Positions 27,752 to 36,400 of a DNA stretch of 64,000 nucleotides are shown here, piece by piece. Numbering within the stretch: position 1 is the stretch's first letter; the number at the start of each line of letters is the position of its first letter. The stretch covers positions 2,640,936 through 2,704,935 of the forward strand of contig NC_007796.1 of NCBI RefSeq assembly GCF_000013445.1, given 5' to 3'. The position numbers and the translations under genes were made by a program. Origin of the DNA: Methanospirillum hungatei JF-1 (GTDB lineage: Archaea; Halobacteriota; Methanomicrobia; Methanomicrobiales; Methanospirillaceae). The notes beneath the pieces are model-generated. The model was not told the DNA's origin and did not search any database. It saw nothing but the letters and a program-made list of their open reading frames with translations.

Positions 27752-29150
27752 CGCAGACTCAAACAGGTCAGTAATTATGTCTCACTCCTTTCTTGTTCTG
27801 AAGGGTTCCCCTATCAGAATGATTCATGGGGATATGTGAAGGATAAGTATTTAGCTGTTTTGTCGGTCAATTCGGGGGATAGTTATGTATATATTGCAGG
27901 TTATTTTTCAAAAAACAGGGCCGGTTGGAGATAATCCCGGTGGATATGATGCAGGGAATGGTATCCTGTACAGAGAGGATGAGTGAGGTGACCTGTAACA
28001 GAAGGTGGTACTCATGGATGCCTTACCGGAATAATTCGCAAGATATATCCGCAATTCTATCACACAAATCAGGACTCTTGGCAGAGATTATCACCCGTGA
28101 TGACCGGTTCCTTATGTCCCCTCAAAACGACTTTGCATTTAAGGTGTTATTCGGATCGGAAGAGTCAAAAGATCTGCTCTCTTCTCTGCTAAGTTCAATT
28201 ACAGGTGTATCATGCACGGACATCACGCTGAAGAACCCGTTCCTCTTACGGAATTATCCGCTAGAGAAGGAGGGTTTTCTGGATATGAAACTGACCACGG
28301 GGAATGGAGATCAGTTCTTTATTGAGATGCAGGCAGAACGGCAACAGGCGACTCATAATCGAATGCTCTTTTACTGGGCACGGCTGCATGGATCACAACC
28401 GATTAAGGGGAAAGATTATGGATCCCTGAGCCGGACGACTAGTATCTGTATCCTTGGTCATCCTTGGTTTCAGGGCGATGAGCCGATATTTTGTTTTCAT
28501 GCATTGGAAAGGGAGAGTTTTGAACAGGTTTGTGATGACTTTTCCCTCATGTTTATGCAGGTGGGATACTCTAATAGTGATAAAGGAGTTTCGTATAAAA
28601 ACGATCTCTGGGCATGGAGAATATCACGGGGATCAAACCCTGAAACTATATTCTGCACGTCCGGTATAATTGCCGGGCTTTCATTGAATTTTTGTGCAGA
28701 TCATTATATGAAAAGTCTGAATAAACGCTCTTTGCCACTGAGTGTCATTCCATGACGTGTATGCCATGTCCTGGAAATCGTATCACATTCCAGATACTAT
28801 GATTATCTAAACCTCTTTCAGGGCATATTGAAGGTTTTCAGGCATTCAATAGAGGTTTATATACAAGGGGATTGTAGTGGGGCATACAGCTCCAGGAATG
28901 GGGATCAGACCATCGGAATACCGGGGGGATAATGAAATCCGGTCAGAAAAATTTATTTTCATGTTTCAAAATCATGGCTGGATACTGTTTTTCAGTAATC
29001 CAAACCAGAGGGAGGGAAACTGGGTGGATTTTTTAATTCTCTATTCTGATGATGAATATGTTTTATTAGATTATCACCCTGGAAAACGAGAATACGTAAA
29101 AAAATTGATTTTAAAGGATCTTTTCATCTCTCCTGAAGCGGATGTTTATA
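27541..29150. repeat. Segmental duplication, copy 1
   Basis: Near-identical to 30951-32930 over its first ~1.1 kb (5' part of the TPR gene, the divergent promoter region, most of the Rpn gene), then weaker. Relative to copy 2 it lacks ~350 bases near 28625, removing the Rpn C-terminus. The offset of 3409-3410 bases in the conserved part shows direct orientation. Confidence 0.9.
27925..28755 (+). pseudogene. Rpn-family nuclease/transposase gene, C-terminus lost
   Basis: The 276-residue frame contains the PD-(D/E)XK transposase-like domain from [14 protein letters not shown] (likely true start Met64, at 28114). Core residues Asp120 and Glu134-x-Gln136 (FLDMK ... FIEMQAE) are intact. After [12 protein letters not shown] the sequence jumps, by deletion, into DNA that in copy 2 is downstream of the gene, so the last ~40 residues are fortuitous and the charged oligomerisation tail is missing. 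Probably nonfunctional, or an unregulated nuclease fragment. Confidence 0.75.
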
Positions 29151-29714
29151 TCAGAATTCTATAATGGAAAAGAACCCTGGAAGGTGCCAGGGGATATCAG
29201 GGATATTATTGCCGCACCAGAACAGGTTAAGAGATTTGTTCCTTCTGTTCCGTATCTGTTGATCGATGAACTCAGGCTGTCAGTGCATCATCTGCTCGAG
29301 GTCAGAAACCTCTCTGCATGTTTATTCAGACTTGAACAATCCGCAGGGCCTGTGGAACTCATAGAGCTTGGATTAAGACTGAACCAGTGGATGGAGACAG
29401 ATGAAGGGATGGCTGATATGAGGAAGGATTTCTCCTTGTTCTTTGATAATACATTAATGAGAGATCAGGATATACCGATACCAAACCCGTTTCTTGGAGG
29501 GACCATGTTAGCTGAAAAAGTAGACAAGTGTATTGCAGCTTATAAAGCGGAAGGAAAGGAAGAAGGAAAAGCAGAAGGGAGAGCAGAGGGGAAAGCTGAA
29601 GGCAGAAGAGAAGGTATGGCTACTATACTCCGTCGGATGAAGGAGGCAGGGATGTCAATTGTTGATATTGCACAGATTACCGGGATGCCGGAAGAAGTCA
29701 GACACCTGATATAG
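29142..29714 (+). CDS. C-terminal part of a YhgA/Rpn-like (Transposase_31) protein
   Basis: 190 residues. Begins within the domain (FYNGKEPWKVPGDIRDII, then VPYLLIDEL), so the N-terminal nuclease part is missing. The tail has Glu-Gly-Lys-Ala repeats (EGKEEGKAEGRAEGKAEG) and ends in a small helical domain (SIVDIAQITGMPEEVRHLI). An internal ATG at 29505 is preceded by GGAGGGACC and would make a 69-residue short form. The frame starts where the segmental duplication ends, suggesting truncation by rearrangement. Confidence 0.65.
   Translation: MFISEFYNGKEPWKVPGDIRDIIAAPEQVKRFVPSVPYLLIDELRLSVHHLLEVRNLSACLFRLEQSAGPVELIELGLRLNQWMETDEGMADMRKDFSLFFDNTLMRDQDIPIPNPFLGGTMLAEKVDKCIAAYKAEGKEEGKAEGRAEGKAEGRREGMATILRRMKEAGMSIVDIAQITGMPEEVRHLI
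29505..29714 (+). other. Candidate intragenic short ORF of the YhgA-like gene
   Basis: GGAGG at 29496-29500 lies 4 bases before the in-frame ATG at 29505. The product would be the 69-residue charged C-terminal tail. Comparable sites occur in the other Rpn-type genes of the window. Confidence 0.4.
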
Positions 29715-30109
29715 TCCAGGCTCAACAGCTAACAACTTTTATTCTCACCTGATATTCTATTATCCCGGTGCAGTTATTACCCCGCTAATATCAACCCTTC
29801 TCTTCTGTCGGTCTGGTTACATGAAGCGATGGGGGGTATCGAAAAAACTTTTGATAAGCCAGGAGACACCGATGCACTATACTTCATTTGTTTCCTGCAT
29901 AACCTCTTCAAAGTATGATCTTGGATCCTGAATGTACATATTACAGATATCTAACCGAAGAGTATAGCTTAATTCATGGAGAACATGATTCCTCACTCTC
30001 TCTGTTCTATCCATTAAAAATTATTTAATTCTCATCCCGATGGATTATTGAATCAGAAAGACCTACCCATTTAGTATCTGATATGAATACTTCAATGGAG
30101 AGAGGTTCA
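29715..30109. other. Intergenic region before the MntA/HepT pair
   Basis: 395 bases. Apart from a 45-codon minus-strand frame at 29877-30014 nothing gene-like is seen; the stretch is AT-rich and contains the promoter of the toxin-antitoxin pair (candidate TATA within 30015-30030). Confidence 0.4.
29877..30014 (-). CDS. Possible small protein or gene fragment
   Basis: 45 codons starting MDRTERVRNHVLHELSYTL and ending EEVMQETNEV. Amino-acid composition is protein-like and the frame is free of rare combinations, but there is no clear Shine-Dalgarno. It may be a broken piece of a larger gene. Not recognised. Confidence 0.25.
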   Translation of the reverse strand: MDRTERVRNHVLHELSYTLRLDICNMYIQDPRSYFEEVMQETNEV

Positions 30110-30412
30110 ATGCTCCCTATGAAACGACAGGAAATTATTATAAAACTAAAAATGGAAATGCCAGTTATTCGGGAGCGATATGGTATTATTAAGATGGGGC
30201 TTTTTGGCTCATTTGCTCGGGATGATGCCGGACCAATGAGTGACATAGACCTTATTGTATTATTTGAAGAGGGCAAAGAACAATTTCGTCCCTTTATGCA
30301 ATGTATTTTTTATTTAGAACAGATTTTTGGGAGAAGAGTAGAGTTGATTGCTGAACACTCTCTTGACAAAAGAATTCGGCAGGATGTACTCCGTGAGGTT
30401 ATCTGGGTATGA
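30110..30412 (+). CDS. mntA: MntA-type nucleotidyltransferase antitoxin
   Basis: Start at 30110 (MLPMKRQEI) because GAGAGAGG lies just upstream; a further ATG is at 30083. 100 residues. The complete minimal nucleotidyltransferase signature GSX10DXD is present (GSFARDDAGPMSDID). In HEPN/MNT pairs this enzyme neutralises HepT by AMP addition to its Tyr. ATGA overlap with the next gene. Confidence 0.9.
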   Translation: MLPMKRQEIIIKLKMEMPVIRERYGIIKMGLFGSFARDDAGPMSDIDLIVLFEEGKEQFRPFMQCIFYLEQIFGRRVELIAEHSLDKRIRQDVLREVIWV

Positions 30413-30750
30413 AAAGGGATTCTGTGTTCATTGAGCATATCCTTCATGAAATTGGATATATTGAGGAGAAATGTCAGCAAAAAACTCTTGATGATTTGTA
30501 TTCAGATGTGGATCTTCAACATATTGTGTCGCGTGCTTTGGAGATTATCGGTGAAGCTTCACGAAATGTTTCCATGGCAATAAAAGACAGATATCCAGAT
30601 ATTCCATGGAAAGAGATGATTGGCGTCAGGGACAGAATAATTCACAGTTATTTTTCCATAAACTGGGTGATAGTATGGGATATTGTAACCAATGAACTCT
30701 TTACACTCAAGAACCAATTAGAAGATGTCCTTTCTGAAATTGAGGAGTGA
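30409..30750 (+). CDS. hepT: HepT-type HEPN RNase toxin
   Basis: 113 residues, all-helical DUF86 family. The RX4HXY motif is complete: Arg74, His79, Tyr81 in RDRIIHSYF, giving the RNase site and the tyrosine modified by MntA. Translated from an ATG overlapping the mntA stop, with GAGGTTATC as ribosome site. Both motifs are intact, so the pair should be functional. Confidence 0.92.
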   Translation: MKRDSVFIEHILHEIGYIEEKCQQKTLDDLYSDVDLQHIVSRALEIIGEASRNVSMAIKDRYPDIPWKEMIGVRDRIIHSYFSINWVIVWDIVTNELFTLKNQLEDVLSEIEE

Positions 30751-30896
30751 TTCCAGCCTAATGCGACTAATCTTATGCGAACTCGCTATATATATCTACA
30801 ATTCCATAATATGGGCCTAGATTAGGGAACCCTGAAACGGCCAAATGGTATATGGAATCATGGTCATAGATATTTTCAGAATATTATTTTTTATTC

Positions 30897-31160
30897 TCAC
30901 AGTGACCAGTAGTTCTGTCCTATGTTCAGGGTCTTTCTGACATTTTTCGTCATTTCATGGAGATTTTTCAGATAGATCTGATTATCAGGGTCAAACCGGA
31001 TTGCATTCAGAAAACTTGCATGTGCCTCATGATAGTCATGCAGACGGACCTGACACATTCCCAGACCATTCCAGGCTCTTGCGTCTGTTTTGTCATAATC
31101 GATGAGGTGTCGAAATTTCAGGGTGGCCCGTTGGTAATCACCCTGATGAAAGAGCTTCAT
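30897..31160 (-). pseudogene. Truncated copy of the TPR/TM protein gene
   Basis: 87 residues almost identical to the first ~70 of the protein at 26753-27751 (MKLFHQGDYQRATLKFRHL), then diverging at the duplication edge (TKNVRKTLNIGQNYWSL). It lacks the membrane and PKD-like parts. Produced by the segmental duplication. Confidence 0.75.
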
Positions 31161-31333
31161 CGCAGACTCAAACAGGTCAGTAATTATGTCTCACTCCTTT
31201 CTTGTTCTGAAGGGGTCCCCTATCAGAATGATTCATGGGGATATGTGAAGGATAAGTATTTAGCTGTTTTGTCGGTCAATTCGGGGGATAGTTATGTATA
31301 TATTGCAGGTTATTTTTCAAAAAACAGGGCCGG

Positions 31334-32257
31334 ATGGAGATAATCCCGGTGGATATGATGCAGGGAATGGTATCCAGTACAGAGAGGATGAGTGAGGGGA
31401 CCAGTAACAGAAGGTGGTACTCATGGATGCCTTACCGGAATAATTCGCAAGATATATCCGCAATTCTATCATACAAATCAGGACTCATGGCAGAGATTAT
31501 CGCCCGTGATGACCGGTTCCTCATGTCCCCTCAAAACGACTTTGCATTCAAGGTGTTATTCGGATCGGAAGAGTCAAAAGATCTGCTCTCTTCTCTGCTA
31601 AGTTCAATTACAGGTGTATCATGCACGGACATCACGCTGAAGAACCCGTTCCTCTTACGGAATTATCCGCTAGAGAAGGAGGGTATTCTGGATATTAAAC
31701 TGACCACGGGGAATGGAGATCAGTTCTTTATTGAGATGCAGGCAGAACGGCAACGGGCGATTCATAAGCGAATGCTCTTTTACTGGGCACGGCTGCATGG
31801 ATCACAACCGATAAAAGGGAACAATTCTGGATCCCTGAGCCGGACGACTAGTATCTGTATCCTTGGTCATCCTTGGTTTCAGGGCGATGAGCCGGTATTT
31901 TGTTTTCATGCATTGGAAAGGGAGTGTTTTGAACAGGTTTGTGATGACTTTTCCCTCATGTTTATGCAGGTGGGAAACTCTAATAGTGATAAAGGAGTTT
32001 CGTATAAAAACGATCTCTGGGCATGGAGAATATTTCTGGGAGCAAATACTGAAGAGGAGATGATCATGGCAGCACAGGCAAGTGAAGCGGTGAATGAGGC
32101 ATATAACAGGTTGATAGTAAAGAGCCAGGAGCCGGAACTGAGAGAGTATTATGAAGCACGAGAGATGTGGATAATAGATCAGGCAATTCGGGAGAATGAA
32201 GCGAGAAAGGAAGGGAGAGAGGAAGGAAAAGAGGGAAGAAAGGAAACACTCAATTGA
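31334..32257 (+). CDS. Rpn-family PD-(D/E)XK nuclease/transposase-like protein (frameshifted tail)
   Basis: 307 residues as read; true start probably Met52 (31487) or Met64 (31523, [14 protein letters not shown]). Active-site residues Asp120 and Glu134-x-Gln136 are kept. After [10 protein letters not shown] the helical C-terminal region begins; within the purine-rich tail ([12 protein letters not shown]) the frame ends at 32257, while the +1 frame continues to 32378 with a sensible C-terminus (MNESGISPDSIVSISGLSPEE), so a slippage-type frameshift has occurred there. Internal ATG at 32066 has GAGGAG 6 bases upstream. Family knowledge: Rpn proteins are DNA nucleases that promote recombination. 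Confidence 0.8.
   Translation: MEIIPVDMMQGMVSSTERMSEGTSNRRWYSWMPYRNNSQDISAILSYKSGLMAEIIARDDRFLMSPQNDFAFKVLFGSEESKDLLSSLLSSITGVSCTDITLKNPFLLRNYPLEKEGILDIKLTTGNGDQFFIEMQAERQRAIHKRMLFYWARLHGSQPIKGNNSGSLSRTTSICILGHPWFQGDEPVFCFHALERECFEQVCDDFSLMFMQVGNSNSDKGVSYKNDLWAWRIFLGANTEEEMIMAAQASEAVNEAYNRLIVKSQEPELREYYEAREMWIIDQAIRENEARKEGREEGKEGRKETLN
32066..32257 (+). other. Candidate intragenic short ORF of Rpn copy 2
   Basis: ATG at 32066 with GAGGAG at 32054-32059. Short product of 63 residues, or ~103 if the frameshift is reversed. Not a separate gene; a proposed alternative translation start. Confidence 0.4.
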
Positions 32258-32935
32258 GATTGTTCTCCATATGAATGAATCAGGTATTTCGCCCGATTCT
32301 ATTGTATCAATATCCGGTCTGTCACCAGAAGAAGTCAGGAAGATAATTTCTGATTGTCGCTCATCTCCTCGGTCATAATTTCTTCTGACACCCGATGGGT
32401 AAATAATCCTGATTTATGTTCTGCAGTTCCGGTATAGGTACCGGGGTTTCATTGAATTTTTGGGTAGATCATTGTATGAAAAGTCTGAATGACCACTCTT
32501 TGCCACGGAGGATCATGTCATGAAGTACAGGTCGTGTCCTGGAAATACTATCACATTCCAGATATAATGTTTATTTAAACCTCTTTCTGGGCATAATGAA
32601 GGTTTTCAGGGATATCCCATATAGTTTCATATTCAACCGGATTGTGGTTGCGTATACAGTTCCTGGAATGGAGATCAGACCATCAGAACTCTGGGGTGAT
32701 AATGAAAACCGGTCAGACTAATTCAATTTCATGTTTCAAAAATCAGGGTCGAATTCAGTTTGTCAGTACTGGAGATACGTGGGAGGTAACCGGGGTGGGG
32801 TTCCCTGATACTCTCCCCTGAAGATGTATATGTTTGATTGGATTATCACCCAAGAAAGCGATAAAACCGTATAAATTAATTTAATCGGCTCTTTTCATCT
32901 CTCCGAAAGTGGGATTTTTTTATCGGTAATTTTTT

Positions 32936-32983
32936 TGAGGGTCTCTTTTCCATAGAAGTGCTACAACTGTTACAACTGCTACA
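32936..32983 (-). repeat. Right arm of ~48-bp inverted repeat
   Basis: On the minus strand reads ATGTAGCAGTTGTAACAG..., matching 26289-26336. Could be the remains of mobile-element ends or a recombination site. Confidence 0.75.
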
Positions 32984-33059
32984 TCGTGCCATTTTGTGAT
33001 TTTGTCGAATATATACTGATATTTTATTGTTTCAGATAATCAGAAGACATAGATTGGTC

Positions 33060-33150
33060 AGGGGACTGATATCCATCGGTCATTATGTGGGTGCAGGGAC
33101 CGGTATTCCTCCTGACGCTCAGGGTAATCCGGGGTGACCCTGCCATGGTT
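33060..33150 (-). pseudogene. Relic of the 3' end of a pilin-PKD gene
   Basis: Minus-strand translation gives AGSPRITLSVRRNTGPCT, matching PGSYQITLTVKRNNSPCT at the end of the PKD protein at 24785-25672. No frame extends to a leader. A remnant of a duplicated copy. Confidence 0.55.
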
Positions 33151-33480
33151 ATTATGGATCCATGAGATTTTCATGTGTAGAATTGGCAAAACCCACTCTC
33201 CATCTTCATGTAGTGAGGTTTGATGATGCATTATAACTAGAAACCAGATGGGTGATCCTCTGACTAGGGTAGTAGATTATAGCATAAACATGATTTTTTT
33301 CTATGGGAGCAAAAAATTCACGGATATTGCATCAATACCAGAATAACAGAGGATTATGCATAATTAAATTGACGTTTTAACACGATTAAATTCTCCATTC
33401 AATTGAGATTAAAAGAGTTTAAAAATTTTTTCCCCGAAAAGTATTAATTGGTTTAGAGTTTTGTAACAGCCTTAAAAAAA

Positions 33481-36400
33481 TTAAAACGTTCCATACCAAT
33501 CCAAATACCGATCACATTTACTTCCGGGGTTGAATTGAATTCTCCATCTCCATGGTCCATTGAAATCCGGATTCGGATCATCATAAAGATAGGAACGGAT
33601 TGTTTGCCACGGAGGAGAATTATTTCCGATATATGCATCATATCTTTGGGCTGCATTTGCAATGACATTCGGAATAATGTATGAGCCATCTGATGCAGTA
33701 TACGTATACCAGAGGAATTCATTTGGTGTTGCATTGCGGTAAAATTCTATTCTTATGTTCTCAATTGGCAATCCAGTTGTTTCATTTCTCACAACACCCT
33801 TCAGGAAGTAACATTTAGGTCCATAATATGCAACAATGGTGTGATCTTCCTGAACATTTGTAAACACATATGGATTAATTGCACTTGAAAATCTCCCATC
33901 AATCAATAATTCAGCAAATAAATAGGTTTCTTTTCCGATTATAAAGGATGGCTCCATTGAATAACTCTGTGAATTGCCACACTGAACCGAAGTAACCCCT
34001 TCCGGATCGATCATGCCGGTAATTGGTATTGGTGTGTAACTACCCACATCAAGATATACTGCCGAAGCTGTGATATTATACGGCCCTCTTGGCACAAACG
34101 ATGCACTGATATTATGTGGTTCAGTCACATTCGTAAACGTATAACTTCTGATTGGACCCATCGAAGTCCCGTCAACCCGAACGTCAGAAATATTCCAACA
34201 CGTGAGATTGGTAATGCTAAAAGATTGATCATATCCACAATTGACCATGACTATCCCATTTGGTGTAATATTCCCACCAAAACCGGCAGTCGCATTTATT
34301 GGAAATGTCTTCAGAGCAAACACTGCATGAATTGATTGATCTGAAGTTACATTCGTAAATGTATAGGTAAAGGGACTTACCTGAGGACCAAGGTGCTGTG
34401 TCCCGTTGATGATTACATCGGTGATATTAAAGCAGAATGCCGCTGTAATAGTATAACTCTGATCTGAACCACAATCAACCACAGTTATTCCCAGTGGATC
34501 AATCGTTCCTCCCGCATCTGCAGATGAGGCGATCTGGAACTGTTTTAGATCAAAGTATGCATCAATGGTCTGATCGTACTGCACATTGATGAAGGTGTAA
34601 CTCTCAACCGGTCCAAGATGCAGTGCATTCGGTTGATTCTCATCAATTACCACATCTCTGATCGTATGACAGAGATCCGGCGTAATATTGAACTGCTGGC
34701 TCCATTCACAGGGGACGGTGACATTCCCTGACGGATTGATAAACCCACCCTCATGAGCTGTGGCAACAATAGTTAGCGGCAGGCATCCAATCGGCAGATA
34801 CATGGAATTCGTAGATTCACTTCCACATGAGTTCTTAATGGTAAGGATTACCTGGTAGTCATCACGGATGTAATAGGTATGGACCGGGTGCTGCTCTTTT
34901 GAGGAGGATCCATCGCCAAAGTACCAGTTCCACTCTACTATGTCATATCCGGTGGAGAGATCGGTAAACTGAACAGTCAGGGGATCCTCATTAACAATGG
35001 TATAATTGAATAATGCTTCAACCGGCGGGCAATAGACATGTATCTGTTCACTATGGGTTTCATTCCCTCCACACGGGCTGGTTGCATGGAGTGTTGCTGA
35101 ATAATTCCCACCTGTTTTGTAGGTATAGACTGGGTTTCTGAATGAAGAGACGCCTCCATCACCAAAGGTCCATCCCCAGGATTGCGGCGTTCCAATTGTC
35201 CTGTCAGTAAAGTATACAGTCAGGGGAGCGGTGCCATTTACAGGTTCCATTCTATAGGTGAAATTGGCATATACCGGGCAACAAACGAGTTTGTCAAATG
35301 TGTCCCTAGCTCCGCATTCGTTTGTTACTGTGAGTGAAACCAGATACTCTCCACATCCAGCTGCGTAGGTATGGTCAGGGGGATTCTGTCCAGTGTAATA
35401 AGTTCCATCACCAAAACTCCAGTTCCAATGGGTGATCGTTTCCGGTTTTTGGGATGAATCGCGAATTCTGACAGTAAAGGGTTCACCGGAGATTATCTCG
35501 GTTGAGAAGTTCGCAACTGGCGGGGTGCAGAAGCAGGGGGTGGATATGCTCTCCCGATAGCTGTTCTTCGCTCCGCATGTGGTAGTAACAGAGAGATTTA
35601 CCTGCCATGTTCCGTTTCTTATGTATGTATGCTGTGGGTTTTGAAGGATAGATGAATTTCCATCTCCAAACTCCCATAACCAGTCAGAGATATCATCTCC
35701 GGATGTCTTTGTGGTGTCAGAGAAGTCCACCGTCAATCCATCAGGATTACAGGCATAGGTAAATCCGGGAACCGGCATCTCACAACAGGGGACGGTGACG
35801 AATCTGGTCCATCTGGCTGATGAGTTACATGTTGTAAAGACCGTGAGATTTACCGGATATGTGCCGGGATTATCATATTTATGGTTCGGGTTTTGTAATC
35901 CGGAGGTGTTATCCGGCCTTAGATCTCCAAACTCCCAATACCAGGCATTAATTCCACCGCCAATCGCACGGGAGAGGTCGGTGAAGCTGACGTTTGTCGG
36001 CCCGGTACAGGTGTAGTCAAAGTCAGGTTTTGGTGGTGGACAGCCACAGATCGCGTCCTGAATGACATCGTCTGATGAACCACAATCGGTTGTGACCTTC
36101 AGGCGGACGGTGAACTGACCACAGGCTGCATACCGGTGAGTCGGGGTCTGCTCTGTTGAATTCGTGCCATCTCCGAACTCCCATAATACTGCAGTGATTG
36201 GCCGTTCAGAAACGGATTCATTGATGAACCTGAATTCCTGTGGATCGGTTGTTGGTTCAATACGGAATCTCGCTTCTGGGAGTGGACAACCACAGATAGC
36301 ATCCTGAATGACATCGTCTATGGAGCCACAGTCGGTCGTAACCTTCAGGCGGACCGTGAAATGGCTACAGGTTGAATACCGGTGAGTCGGGTTTTCCTCG

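Larger units (their letters stand above)
30951..32930. repeat. Segmental duplication, copy 2
   Basis: Direct copy of 27541-29150 (see there). Keeps the full Rpn C-terminal region but has a frameshift in the Rpn tail, and its distal part (32720-32930) is more decayed than in copy 1. Confidence 0.9.
32379..33480. other. Decayed intergenic region
   Basis: 1.1 kb without an intact gene. It holds the distal, degraded half of duplication copy 2, the right inverted-repeat arm (32936-32983), a PKD-gene relic (33060-33150) and an AT-rich stretch to the end of the giant PKD gene. Confidence 0.6.

Noticed and set aside
27548-27934. 128-codon plus-strand frame, also at 30957-31343
   Set aside because: Lies antisense to the TPR gene in its first half and recurs only because the segment is duplicated; no ribosome site.
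28877-29164. 95-codon frame with protein-like text (FIFMFQNHGWILFF)
   Set aside because: The matching region of duplication copy 2 is not an open frame and no family is recognised; kept as part of the duplication only.
26289-32983. Considered a complete transposon with terminal inverted repeats
   Set aside because: No recognised integrating transposase of IS type and no target-site duplication seen; reported as inverted repeats only.
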